64,000 nucleotides of DNA from Atriophallophorus winterbourni (GCA_013407085.1 JACCGJ010023306.1:32395-96394); one strand, 5' to 3'; positions 41,513-52,970 are shown, counted from the stretch's first letter. Made by a program: numbers and translations. The notes: a model not told the origin generated them from the sequence alone.

Positions 41513-42324
41513 AACTTTTGATGCCATAACCATATTAAAGATTTCCTCAGTTAACTGCCTTCTTCAAACTACGAGCTCCATCTACTTGAAACGGCCTTGT
41601 ATTGAGGCGCCAGTCTCAAAATTTCGCTCATTCCCTTTCAGTAGATGTAGTTCCACCGGTCATTACAAGACCGCGCGTGCAGTCCACGATCTGGACATAT
41701 ATTTGTCAAAAACTATTTGAGACGCACTCATTTGGAGCACTTTTGTAAATCGAAGCATATCTCAAGAACGACTCGCTGTGACAGCTGCATAGCGACAATT
41801 ACCTAGGAGACCTACGTTTTCACGTTATTCTCGAGAGTTGTTAATCCACAAAGATGAAATAGGTACTAACACTAGCCAGCTGTCCAAAAGATCGTTATCA
41901 GTATTTTCTCCCGACGATGACTACTCGATCGGTATCAGGCATCCTTAAATATTACTGCACGTCGACATGCATGATTATTGCAAAGCGAACGAGAAATATC
42001 TTTTTGGTCAGTATTGTTTTTTTAATGTTAAAGTACCCATTTAGTGGCAAACCATTTTAAGTTTTTGCAGTTGTTTTTTATTTCTGCTTTAGTGAAAAGT
42101 TGTACTCGTGCCACATTGAATGTCTGACTGAAGTAAATTAGGTAATTTTTTGACAATCGTGACTTCGTGACCGTTGGAAAGATAAACGAGGCTAACTCTG
42201 TTCATTAGCATACGGTACAAATCTGAATGCGGTGAAACGCAGGGCTTGAATAAAATAACCACATTTGCTAGCAACAGTTCGTTTGTACATGAAAAAACAT
42301 GCAACGCAAATAATAAAAGAAATT
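41513..42324. other. Unassigned stretch
   Basis: No recognisable gene or repeat. Confidence 0.35.
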
Positions 42325-42530
42325 TTAATACGCCGGTTAAAGCAGATTTTGGATAATGCTTCGCTCCTGAAACAGAAACAGAGTGATACTCATAAATGAG
42401 AAATCGACTAAGTACCATTCCATCCCCTCCGGATTTGACCCTGCCCTTAAGCAGTCTATAGTACGCTAGGCGAGTGTCAGCTCCAGTATAATTTGGCCGA
42501 TTTGCATCCCCGAGTCAGATTGGCCATACA
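42325..42530 (-). mobile_element. Old Penelope pLTR fragment
   Basis: Strongly diverged but ordered matches to the pLTR: GGTTAAAGCAGATTTTGG, CTGAAACAGAAAC, GAGTGATACTC, AATCGACTAAGTACCATTC, GGATTTGACC, AGTCTATAGTACGC. Clearly older than the other copies. Confidence 0.5.
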
Positions 42531-43359
42531 ATTGAACAAGTTAAAGAAAACCGCGGTGTTTCAAGTCACTAAGACTAAGCCATGATCATTTGACATATTT
42601 GTTCATACAGGTGAGCGCTGGCCAAGTGTGAGACCTGTTCGCCACTAAAAGTGTATGACACACTGAGTGAAAATTGGGGATATATCAAATTCCAATTAGT
42701 GAAAATACAATTTATCCAATTAACGTTGTCAACAGTTTTCTCAACTTCGATGATCGATAGAATTTTTGTATCATGGCATATTGATACATTGCATCTGTCA
42801 ATTAATACGATTTTACTTTGTTTGACATATGAAAAGATTTATGCTTCTCTTTCCTGTTAGAAAAACGTAGAAATCTAGTTAATTCCTCAGTAATCGTTTA
42901 TTGAAAAATTGTAAAATTAAATTTCAAGCTAATTGGCTCAATAATCAGCCTATTTTAGAATAGACAAAAGAACTAAAAGCTTGGCATTTACTTGATGACT
43001 AGTAAAAACATTATTTTCCAAAACGTGTGCAAATCAACATCGAGGCATCTTTATAGTCTCCATTTAAGCACAACAGCTAGTTTAGAGCAACTTAGATAAC
43101 TGTGGCCAAGAAACTAAAAACTTTTCAAATGATTTTCACAGAAACCGCAAAACTAGATAAGAGATTCAACAATGTATGGTAGAAAATGCTTGTAGCTGTA
43201 CAACACACAAGGATATTCGTATAATGGACAGTAAATATATATAAACACAATTGGGGCACTAGGAAGATCGACGTTTTTGTAGTTCGTAAAAAGTCAAGTA
43301 TTGTCTCGGTAGGATGAAGACATATTCGTTAGGATAAACGTCGTGTGAAGTTGCTCAAT
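42531..43359. other. Unassigned stretch
   Basis: No recognisable gene or repeat. Confidence 0.35.
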
Positions 43360-46300
43360 TAAATTATATAAACGGGATGTAGGATGGAATTGTTGCGCAT
43401 AAATATACCCAGTTTGTTCCTAAAAATCCTTCCACTAGATGATTGTACAACATCTGACGGTAGGTAGCTCCATAAAAAACGCACAACGAATAGAAGGACC
43501 GACGGTAGTTCCGGTGAGAATGTGGAATATCAAATGCCAGCGGGTGAGTACGTGTTGTATGGCTTGAGCGGAAGCGAAATAGATGCCTCAGAGGGTGTAT
43601 CTTTGAGTTCATTATTTTATAAGTTAGGATTAGATCCAATTAAACCCGTCTGCGAGGCAGTGTATCCAAATTAAAATGCACAAGTCGATCTTCATATGGT
43701 AGGCTGCGGGGACAACCAGCCAATTTGGTTGCTCTTTGATAAATCCTCCCGAGCAGCCTGATGTCCGTTTATAGCCATGGTGCCCTCGCTTGCACTGAGG
43801 AATTCATCACTGGGTTAATATGCGTATTTATGAGCATAGGGAAAGTTTCACGGGGAAAAAGTCCAAAAATCCACCGGAGCATAATTGCATGCGGTTAGCT
43901 CGGTTGTACACGGCTTCGCATTGCATGCTGTTCTTCAGGTCTCCACTACACATACGCCGAGGTCCTTATCTTTTATCGTTCATTCCAGCTGTTGCAATTC
44001 AAGGTTGTGTAGAATGGGGATTTTTTATCGATTCGCAACATTTTGCACTTTCTGGAGTTTATTGAAAGCTTGTTCCAGTCTGAAAAGCTGCTCAATAAAT
44101 TCAATCGCTTTACGTGCGCAAACAGTCCTCGCTTGATGTGATTCGCATCCAAAGTTAGTATTGTTTGGAATATTTGTAGCTCGGGTCGTTTTTGTAGCTT
44201 ACTTGAATTTGTTCTCCGAGCTTGTTGAGTTTGCATCGGACGTTTCGTTGCCAGACTAGGCAATATCTTCAGCAATTGTTTGCAAATTGACTGCTCGGAG
44301 TGGCACTGATGATGGTATTTGGCCGGCCGACCACTGGTCACGTGATCGCTTGTGATTGATTGATTGATTGGCCGGCTTTTCGGTTCTTCGTCTCAGTCGC
44401 ATCCGTGCGTAGATGTCGTCCAAGCTCACGTGTTCGTTGATCGATCGTTCACCGGAGTGCCAGGCTTCGATTAACTCTCGTGCTGCTTTGTTATTAGCTC
44501 GGCCCAAGATGTGGCAGTTATGCCAGTCCATCTCGCATCCAAAGTGTAGCATCTTCTGCAAAAAGAACAATTTTGGCTGTGACAAGTTTCGGAAGGTCGT
44601 TGATGTAAACCAAATTGAGAACGGGACCACGTACCGAACATGTAAGATACCGCTCGTGGCTTCGATATCCCTAGACATCACTCCATCGATATGCACAGCT
44701 GCCTTGCGATCGAAAAGGTATCTTCTCAGCCAAGTGAGAAGGCACACATTAATACAAACCTCCTGCAACTTTCTCAGGAATATAGAATTATCCACGCGAT
44801 CAAACGCCTTTGATATGTCCAAATAGCACGCATGTACGCAACCACACTCATCCACTGACTGCGTCGAGTCGTCCATTGTCTCCAGTAGGTTAGTTAAACA
44901 AGAACGAGAATTCCGCAATCCATGTTGCTCTCTGGACAACAAGTTTTAGGTTTCGAGATGACTCATAATGCTCTCGCACACAATAGGCTTCATAACTTTT
45001 GAGATCACTGGAAGGAGTGTAATGTGGCAGTAATTTGCTGGGTCAGACCGCGTTCTACCTTCGTTAATGGGTGTTATGATTCCTCTCTTAAGTCAATCAA
45101 TACAACACCCTCCCTCAAAAGCTGATTAAATGAATCACAAAATGGTTCACAGAATTGACTGTCGCATAACTTTAGGATTGCAGTTGTGAACGCGTTAGTT
45201 CCAAGGGGTTTGTTGATATTCAAGCTGCGTAGGTGGTGCTGCACTATTTCAGAATGGAGGCATATATCCCATATAGTCTCTGGCACAATTGTTGCTGACA
45301 ATTCCGTTGGTAGTAATGCATCCTTTTGGTTGGAAACTGGTGAATAAAAACTGGCTAGAGCTTTAGCAGTTACCAGGACAGAATCAGTTAATCCGTTATA
45401 TGCCATGAGGAGTAAAACACCGGGTTTCAGCTTCGTAGTGTCGTTACCAGTTCGATGAAACAGTTTGAGATTACAATGCATTCTTACTGCCAGCGGAAGC
45501 GGGTAATATTGTTTATCCTCACGGATGAGATTTGTGACTTGATTCCGAAATTCACCGAAGTTTGTCTAGTTCGATTCTGTTTTGGCGACCATATGAATAG
45601 CTCATGTGAAATATCGCCTTCTCTACTATTTTCCAGTGCGACTTCAAATTCTGAAATGGGGTCTTTTTCTCCTTATGGACATAAATAGAATTTAAATGTA
45701 TTTTGTTGGTGATGTAATCTGTCAGGGTTGCACGATACGAGTTCGAGTCACTGGAATTTATATTATATTCATTGAAAGCCCCATGTATTTCTATCATATC
45801 AATGTAATCCACTTTTCTTATTAGTTTTGTTTGCTTTATCACTCTACTAGCGTTGCACATGTTTTGAAAAAGTAGACCGAGGTGGTCGCTTCGACCCAGC
45901 GCACGGTGATACTGAAAATCTTCAACGGCCGTAGCTTCAGAGGTTGAGAGTAGGTCTAGAACAGATGTCTTTCGCAAATTTCGTTGTCGAGTACATACTA
46001 AAACATGATTATACAAGGGGATGTAATCGAACAGTTCGCAAAATTTGTAGTCTAGTGATCGGGGTGGATGATCTGCTCGGTTATATAGTTGAGGCAGATT
46101 GAAGTCTCTCATAATCAATAATTGCGAATTGCGCTATTTTTCAACGTACTTCTTTGCTTTCAAGAGTATTTCGTTGTGTGCATCCGATGATGTTAAAAGC
46201 TAAACTACACCAACGATGCAACTGTCGCCTCGGTCGAACTTCAAGTTACACCATATACTGTATTCCAGATCGTGAGCAGTGCATGTAACTACCGTGCTGT

Positions 46301-46432
46301 ATAAACGTTTGTGGTGGTAAACAGCTACTTCACCAGCTGTTCTTAAGCGGTCTCTCCGATACAGGGTCATGTTTAGAATAGAGAGCTCACGATCACTCAT
46401 ATGAGGTTGGAACCATGTCTTAGTTATTGTAA
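43360..46432 (-). pseudogene. CR1-like LINE, 3' part (endonuclease end, RT, C-terminus), decayed
   Basis: Minus strand, downstream of the PLE insertion. It continues the endonuclease (ITITKTWFQPHMSDRELSI at 46430-46380, MRDFNLPQLYNRADH at 46110-46070, ALGRSDHLGLLF at 45900-45870). The linker and RT follow: LNINKPLGTNAFT at 45210, EQHGLRNSRSCLTNLLETM at 44930, CYLDISKAFDRVDNSIFLRK at 44830, and a mangled FADD region near 44570. The C-terminal segment at 43640-43430 has FDIPHSHRNYRRSFYS. Many frameshifts. The segment around 44350-44400 contains a small unrelated insertion or rearrangement. Confidence 0.8.
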
Positions 46433-46444
46433 TGACGTAGAGCG
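46433..46444. repeat. Target-site duplication, left copy
   Basis: TGACGTAGAGCG, identical to 47461-47472. Excising 46445-47460 plus one copy restores an uninterrupted LINE endonuclease frame. Confidence 0.9.
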
Positions 46445-46520
46445 CTCGTTAAGAAGGACAGGCGCGTTCAATATCAACTGACGCACCACCACCCCTACGT
46501 GCCGTATAATCCCTCAATTA
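46442..46520 (-). repeat. Inverted repeat, left arm (PLE pLTR block)
   Basis: Pairs with 47162-47240 over 79 bp with a single mismatch. Landmarks on the plus strand: CGTTAAGAAGGACAGGCGCG, TTCAATATCAACTGACGCAC, CCTACGTGCCGTATAATCCC. Near-identity of the arms points to a recent insertion or to origin from one template in a single event. Confidence 0.92.
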
Positions 46521-46527
46521 AACGCCA

Positions 46528-47074
46528 ACTGGAACGGGTTAAATACCCAGCACCCAAAACGGAATAAGTTTGGCGTGCAACAGTTTCTATACCTTACGTT
46601 AAGGAAGCGTCAGAGGGGATAAGTCGAATCTTGAATAACGCAGGTATACGAGTAACGTATAAAATGGGTAGAACGCTCCGTTCCTTATTAACGCATCTCA
46701 AGGATAAAACACATTCAGGCTCCGCGACGAATTGCGTATATAAAATCAACTATAAGGGTTGCTCGGGAGTATATATCGGGCAAACATCCAGAGAACTCAG
46801 TACTAGGATAAGTGAACACAAAAATCGAATTGGTAAGCAGCCACGCAATTCCAGTGAATATCAGTCACTGATAAGAGATTCAGCACTAGCTGAACACGTG
46901 CTGGACACAGGTCACAGCGTTGATCTTGACAACGTAAAAGTGATAAGGCGGGGAATAAAACCATACATTGAACGACTTCATGCTGAGGCGGTTGAGATAA
47001 CAAAGGCCGGTAAGAATGCAGTCAATAAGGTGGATGGGGCTGATATCTCCACAATCTGGCTTCCGGTTCTGTAG
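46528..47074 (+). pseudogene. Penelope-like GIY-YIG endonuclease domain
   Basis: Truncated ORF: a stop falls after RVKYPAPKTE near 46566, then an open frame from VSIPYVKEASEGISRILNN through THLKDKTHSGSATNCVYKIN and YKGCSGVYIGQTSREL. RISEHKNRI, RDSALAEHVLDTGHSVDLDN and HAEAVEITKAG follow, ending ISTIWLPVL at 47072. The GIY-YIG core (VYKIN...GVYIGQT) and the downstream Arg/Glu/Asn positions appear intact; the first Cys of the CxxC pair seen at 40550 is Tyr here (NYKGC). It matches the 39825-40951 protein closely over the whole domain. Confidence 0.85.
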
Positions 47075-47161
47075 CGGATAAACATTAACATGCGTGACCC
47101 CTAGTGCGCGCACCGAGCTAATCTGTCAGCAGATGTCATTCACACCTGACAAGACTAAAAC

Positions 47162-47240
47162 AATTAAGGGATTATACGGCACGTAGGGGTGGTGGTGCGT
47201 CAGTTGATATTGAACGCGCCTGTCCTTCTTAACGAGCGCA
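47162..47240 (+). repeat. Inverted repeat, right arm (PLE pLTR block)
   Basis: Sense copy of the block at 46442-46520, located just after the GIY-YIG stop codon, as expected for the start of a PLE 3' pLTR. Confidence 0.92.
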
Positions 47241-47330
47241 GAACACACCATGGACTGTGCATCTCTTAACCAGGTCATGATTGGTCAGGTGAATGTAGTT
47301 TAAGCTTGATCTCTGTTCGTACTGACACCC

Positions 47331-47372
47331 TTCGTCTGACGAAGCTTCTGTGTCAGAAGCGAAACGTTACCA
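47331..47372 (+). ncRNA. Hammerhead-like core in Penelope pLTR
   Basis: CTGACGA (47336-47342), a strong 6 bp stem II GCTTCT/AGAAGC with loop GTGTC (47344-47360), then GAAAC (47361-47365). The core boxes and spacing fit a hammerhead. Stem III would be the self-complementary ACGT without a loop, so only a dimeric form could fold. Stem I (TCGT/ACCA type) is weak in this copy. PLEs are known to carry hammerheads in their pLTRs, which supports the call. Confidence 0.6.
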
Positions 47373-47460
47373 ATAAACTACTCTCACCGATTAATTGCAA
47401 ACTTTATTTTTTCATGATTATGATTCCCCGATCGGTCAAAAACATTTTCCATTACATTGC

Positions 47461-47472
47461 TGACGTAGAGCG
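47461..47472. repeat. Target-site duplication, right copy
   Basis: TGACGTAGAGCG, the perfect partner of 46433-46444. Confidence 0.9.
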
Positions 47473-48510
47473 AGTGTTGATTACAAATATCCTTCATTTC
47501 AGCTAGTTTGTTTACCAGGCACTGTGCGTTTGTATATAGGCAATTTATTGTGGTTTTCGTTGAGTGTGATGGAGATGAAAGCCCGTCTATTTGTCCGACC
47601 ATTGGAATGTCGGAAATGGGTAATTTTCGGTATTGCCACATTATTTCTAATCCGAGTCACGTCTGGCTGCTAAAGCCGTGGTTCATTTAGCGCTTTGGGT
47701 GTAGAAAGTCTGGGGTCACTCACTCTGACATCCGTCAAAAGATTCCTATGATTTGCGTTCCAGTTGGCATTAATTGATTCCACCATATTTCTCGTTAAAA
47801 ATGTTATATTTAGAGGTTTTGGCCTGTCGCCTTTATAGTTTGGTGACCGAAATATCCTAAACGTGCTCATCACGACTAACTTGCGAGCTTGGAGGCTGTT
47901 GGCAATGTATAGCAACTGTTTGTCATCGTGGTGCTGTATTTCACTACCCGAAGCAGTGTTGGTGTGCTCGGAAACATCAAGAAGAACCACACTACGATGG
48001 CCAGATTTATCCCGATTGTGTAAATTAACCTTTATCTCCCACGACGTAATATCACCATGCATTCGACATTTATTCTATGGATAGCAAAGAAGAGTTTAGA
48101 TGAACGTCTTCCGTCTATTTCCTGTTTTCGAGAGTTATCCTCATTAAACGCGGTTCGTCAAGATGAGGAGAATTGGGGCGTCGACTTACGCTGCTTATTG
48201 AATCGGGCATCATCGAGCTCATATCAATCATTGAGCACAGTTGGTATCATTGCTAAATGCCGTGGGTTCGTCTACTTGAGAAAAGTGTCCCGGTTGTTTC
48301 AGGCACATAAGTGCAAATTATACTGAGGATGTCCAGATTTGTTTTCACTTCAATATTATTTTTTGGGGTAGCGGAATTCTGCTGCTGGACAGCCGGTAGA
48401 CGCCCATGTGGCTTTTCAATCTGACTAACGCCTGAGTCGCAGCAAGCGACGGAGACATTCAAATGACCTTTCTCTGACCAGGGTTTCAATAAGTGACTTA
48501 ATGTTTTCAT
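47461..48510 (-). pseudogene. CR1-like LINE, 5' part (ORF1-like and start of endonuclease)
   Basis: Minus strand. The 3' end of this part encodes the endonuclease start, CLYTNAQCLVNKLAEMKDIC then NQHSLYV, which joins ITITKTW at 46430 once the PLE is removed. Upstream (48062-47670) is an ORF1-like region with STFRIFRSPNYKGDRPKPLN, MVESINANWNANHRNLLTDV and LSTPKALNEP. A further frame lies at 48510-48253. This copy is therefore near full length (about 4.1 kb without the PLE), but full of stops. ORF1 proteins of CR1 LINEs bind the element RNA. Confidence 0.65.
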
Positions 48511-49229
48511 GAAACAGTCTGAAACGAATCCTTATATTGACCTGCTGACTACCACAATTAATACCAAATTTCCTTATTAAATAATTTTAAAAAAACGTTT
48601 TTCCGACAAGTAAATTGTTATTTTTCATCCACTGACTTCAACTACTAGAAGCAATCCAAACAACACAAGATTTACGTTAGAATATCGTTTAGTAATATCA
48701 TATTTCGTTTTACCAATCACCTCTAGCTGTGGCCTCGGAGTTGAAAACTACTGATCTTTGATGCGCGTTTGACAATGAAACAACACCAAAGCACCAAACG
48801 AATTTTTGGAGAACTTGAAAATTTTGAACGTTCATTTTGTTTAATTTAAACTAACCTATAAGCTCAGATGTTCATTTGGTTTAAGACGAAAATATTTCGG
48901 AAATACAGTTTGCTTACTAATATATTTTAAAACATATTCTCAGTAATTAACCCCAAAGGGGAAAATTTTCCAGAGACTGTCAATCAAAAACAGCGTCGAA
49001 ATTCGTGCCTAGATTACTCGGCAAACACCCGATCACTTATTGACAGCATCTTGTTAAACTATTTCAATGTACTAGGAAAAATATCTGCCAACCTGGAGGA
49101 CAAACGTTAAATATACCATCAGGCTTATATTCGTAAGTGCAATAACAATGAAATGAGATGCGGAAATAATGAAAAAAACAATTGCCGTGAAAGTTTTCCA
49201 TTGAATTAATTCTATCAAAAACAAAGTAA
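48511..49229. other. Unassigned stretch
   Basis: No recognisable gene or repeat. Confidence 0.35.
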
Positions 49230-49445
49230 CCTGTTGCTCACATCCCCCTTATTTACACTACACTATCGGTTTCTGGCTGTTTGCCGTCATTAGGTGAAGA
49301 CAGTGAGATTAGGTGAGCAACACATCACGTTGGTCATCCATGAGCGCCTTGAGTGCGTGACTAGGAATCACTATGGCATTCTGGGTTTGAACACCGTGGT
49401 TCGTTGTATGAACCCTATGTAACGGTGGCATTCAAGTATGTCTAT
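49230..49445 (-). mobile_element. Hammerhead-bearing repeat, family 2 (decayed)
   Basis: The minus strand contains CTAATGACGGCAAACAGCCAGAAACCGATAG. The core is a CTGATGA box mutated to CTAATGA, stem II CGGC/GCCA and an intact GAAAC. The plus side also has CTGTTGCTCACATCCCC and TGTAACGGTGGCATTCAAG, the latter resembling ATCCAACGGTGGCATACAAG of the 15.4 kb retrozyme unit. It links the two hammerhead families. Confidence 0.5.
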
Positions 49446-50039
49446 TCTATCAAAAACAGTTTGTCTAATTATTGAAGTTTATTCCGGTGAATATCCCACT
49501 AATGTTTTAAAGAAAAATTTGTGTTCACTAAGATTACTTGTTCAATCATAAACTTTGATAGAAACACGTAAAGTTAAGAGTTATTTTTGACTCTGTGACT
49601 TCTTTAGAAGGTTAATAAGAAAGTAAATATTTTAAAACTATCGAGTACGGGTCAGTTTTCTGACGTTTTGCATTAGGAGATCGTAAACAAATTTTAAGGT
49701 TAATTACTCAAGATTTTATAGTTAATGAAAACTGAACAATTTACAGATCATTACGGGTTTATAGCATGCAATATTATTGCGAGAAACAACCTATCCAGGA
49801 TGTGGAATTAACGACAAAGTCAGCATTAAGAAGGTTCTAAAACAAGTAAGTATATAACAATGCACGACCACTTTGCGTTAAATTGTTTACAGCTTGCCTT
49901 ACTTGTAATTTGTGTCGGCAAACATTTCAAAAAGAATAACACGGGCGGAGAATAACAAATTACAACGACCTCTTATTTGGTAATGCTTTATTGCAAACGA
50001 ATTGGCATGTCTGTGTGTGATTCGCGAATGTTTTTCGTA
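49446..50039. other. Unassigned stretch
   Basis: No recognisable gene or repeat. Confidence 0.35.
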
Positions 50040-50765
50040 ACAAGTGACTAAATGGGTGATCGTCATTTTAAAATTTTTATAACCGGGTCAGTTTACTGGC
50101 CATCCACTTCTGCGCTTAATGTGTTTGGAAATTTGGGAGATATCTGTTCGTTTGACCCCAATATTGCCTGCAAATTGATTTCAACGTACATCCGTCCTCA
50201 TGTTGAATATGCTATACCGGCATGGGATCCTTGGTTGAAAAAAGATATTCTGCTATTAGAAACTCCACAGCGCAGAGCGACAAAACTCGTCCTGGGACTA
50301 TCAAATTATCCATACGAAACGCGACTTAAATTGTTGAATTTGCATTCGGCTGAATACAGACGGAAACGAGGAGCACTTATATTCATTTGGACAGTGCTTA
50401 ATCAAACAAATCATCCTTGCGATCATTTGTTTCATCTTTCCCATAACACACATCTGCGAGGTCACCAATTAAAACTTTACCAACAGCATAGCAGGTTGAA
50501 CTGCCGCAAATATGCATTTTCCGTTCGCAATGTGCAACTGGGGAACAGTTTACCTACTCATGTGGTACAATCTGGAACTGTTGAAGTTTTCAAAAAATCA
50601 CTAGATATCCAAATGGAAAAGTATGTTTTTTGTGTTTGACAATAATCTAACAATATTTTGATATTTTTTACCATCCGACCCGATGTACAATTTTGTGGGT
50701 CTTGTAAAGCATAGCTTTTTACCTGCATATAATCTATGAATAAATCTATGAATAAATCACTCTGG
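50040..50765 (+). pseudogene. CR1-like LINE, C-terminal fragment with tail
   Basis: 195-codon frame: TYIRPHVEYAIPAWDPWLKK (RT thumb, about 50190-50240), RRATKLVLGLSNYPYETRL, and the C-terminal motif RLNCRKYAFSVRNVQLGNSL (the usual FxWNSLP is LGNSLP). It ends at 50639. A 3' UTR follows, ending in AATCTATGAATAAATCTATG (two 12-13 bp repeats, 50730-50759) in place of poly(A). The palm is deleted. Confidence 0.78.
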
Positions 50766-51660
50766 ACAATTGGAAAACGTTTCTTGACCGAGGATACTCC
50801 GTTACGAAGTGGTAAAATGCAAGATGACTCTTTTTGCTGATCACATAAAATTATGGAAACAAATCCGCTCCATTGAAGATTGTTTGATGGTGGAAAAAGA
50901 TTTGGATGCCCTTCATCGCTGGTCTCAACTAAATGAGATGCGTTTCAACAGTGTTACAAGTGTTACAACTTGGCCTGCAATACAAGCATACATATCATCG
51001 TGGTCGTGAAAAACTGACTTGGACCACCGCTGAGAAGTATCTTGGTATTTAGATTACTAAGAAACTGAAATCGAATAGGCATTTTCAGGGAGTCTTCAAA
51101 AGAGCATTCGGTATCTTGGGAATCCTAAGGAGAATATTTAAGCGATTCTCCCCTAAAACGCTCCCCCACGTTATAAATACTTACATCCATCCAACGATAG
51201 AATACATGATAATAGTTTGGACAACGTGGCTGCGAAAAGACATTGGGTTGATAAATAGAATCTATCACCAAGTGACGAAGCTAGTTGATGGGATTTAGCA
51301 CGTCTAATACCAAGGGCGAATGGCGATGCTGGGATTGACTGATTTTACACAATGGCGAGTAAGGAAAGTATGAGTAAGTATGATCCTGAACTATAAAACA
51401 GAAGTCACTTTCCCTAAGAATAAACGGAGTCATTCAAATTACCGCGTTATACCGCACTCAAGACTCGATTGCAGACGTCATCTCTTCTCAGTGTGTATTT
51501 TCTTTCTGTGGAATTCACTACCACGAGATATTGTGAACGCTACCGCGATCCGTGTTTTCAAATCAAAACTAAATGCTTATACCGAAGCTTATTCCACCAT
51601 TGGCCATGAATATTGACCCTCCATGAACGCACACAAAGCAAACACCTCCATGGAATTTTG
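50766..51660 (+). pseudogene. CR1-like LINE fragment (RT palm end to C-terminus)
   Basis: Starts at KCKMTLFADHIKLWKQIRS (active site FADD mutated to FADH, 50816-50870) and continues with GILRRIFKRFSPKTLPHVIN and PTIEYMIIVWTTWLRKDIGL. The end has SRLDCRRHLFSVCIFFLWNS (51460-51520). Frameshifts separate the parts. It abuts the tail of the preceding LINE fragment at about 50765, so two insertions are stacked head to tail. Confidence 0.75.
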
Positions 51661-52199
51661 ATTGCATCCAAAGGTACATGCAAAGCAATCGCTTTTATCG
51701 CGATTACTAGATATATGTAACAAGATAACATTTCTTAGATACGATTTCAAAGGTTTGTACAATCAGTTACATGAGAAATTTTATTACGCTAAATTCCACA
51801 GTGATGTGCTACTAAGTAACTTGGCAACACTTTTGCGTCTCTGTGAATTGGTTGGGTAAATGTAGCATCGGCACATTCGCAAATCGAAATTTATGCTCAA
51901 CATTCTGTTGTCACTTTTACCAGTTTCACTATTACTTTTTAGGTATTATTGTAACACATTTACAAGTTTTGCACGGACAAAAAGTTTCTGATCTCAAATG
52001 ATTTTCTGGAAATTCCTCAATTCAAAACAAATTCAATGCCGCTCATAAGTACCGCTGTCGGAGTAAAGTTAACGTGAAGAAGAAGAAGAAGAAGACGAAG
52101 AAGAAGATGAAAATTACTTTATATGTGCACACGAATTTTCCAGAATAAAAGTAATTCAAACACAAAAAAATCATTTCCGAAAACGCTACTTATAAAGGA
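51661..52199. other. Unassigned stretch with (GAA)n
   Basis: Includes a GAA/AAGAAG microsatellite at 52075-52112; otherwise nothing recognised. Confidence 0.5.
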
Positions 52200-52970
52200 A
52201 ATGATGATTCAATGTCGAAATTCACAATGTCAGTCGCTTCTTCAGATCAAGAATAACTTTCGATTGATCAGCTAAATGACGGGCAAGGTAATGGACAAAA
52301 GAATTCCTGAATTTTTCAGTTCTCGGATAATTAACAAGGTATTGACTTCGCGTAGTTGAGAACGATTTGCAAGCCATGAGGTTCTCATGCAATTGGTGTA
52401 CATTATCGGAAGATATGATTCCTACCAATCTGCCACAATCACGAAATATCGTTCGACGAGCATATCTCGAATTAACTCCATAGAGACACAGCTCAGTTGT
52501 GCGATAACCTTAATAACCCTGAGGAAATCCTCTTTAATTAGACCGGGAAAAATTATAAGGGATAGATAGAGGAAGTCGGGAACAATGTAGGAATAAAACA
52601 AAATGTCGTAATATATCAGGTGGGACGATTAGGGAACGGAGGCGTAGGGCATAGAAAGATAGCCTTTGAACCTTGAAGAATAGTGCTTTCACATGATTAG
52701 TCCATTTGAGACTTTGTGATAAGGTAACGCTGATATACTTGAGATAATATCTATTAAACTCGGAGCTATTAAAGGAAACCAGAAGTAGGGTTTGACGTCG
52801 CTGAGCTGCAAAGTTGGTATAGATCAACTCGTTACATTTTTGAGGATTTAACGATAAGCCGAGTGAGGATGACCACTGGCCAATTTTATTGATAATAGAT
52901 TCTGAAGCGGTCAACACGTCTATGGTGGTCAAAAACAACAGCAAAGTCATCAATGTATTTGGTAGGCCAG
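52200..52970 (-). pseudogene. LINE fragment, second family (RT thumb to C-terminus)
   Basis: Minus strand: IINKIGQWSSSLGLSLNPQK (palm-thumb, 52890-52830), LKYISVTLSQSLKWTNHVKA (52750-52690). The C-terminus has STTRSQYLVNYPRTEKFRNS then FVHYLARHLADQ at 52370-52250. The motif order matches the 25470-27070 copy. The active-site region is interrupted near 52950. Confidence 0.65.

Larger units (their letters stand above)
46445..47460 (+). mobile_element. Penelope-like element nested in a CR1-like LINE
   Basis: 1016 bp insertion bounded by a perfect 12 bp target duplication. Order: inverted pLTR fragment (46445-46519), GIY-YIG coding end (about 46528-47074), the sense copy of the same pLTR block (47163-47240), the remaining pLTR with a hammerhead-like core, and a tail ending ATTTTTTCATGATTATG...TTACATTGC. 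It is 5'-truncated, with no RT palm. Confidence 0.88.

Noticed and set aside
52075..52112. Acidic/lysine-rich coding repeat
   Set aside because: A simple (GAA)n microsatellite; flanking frames are not open.
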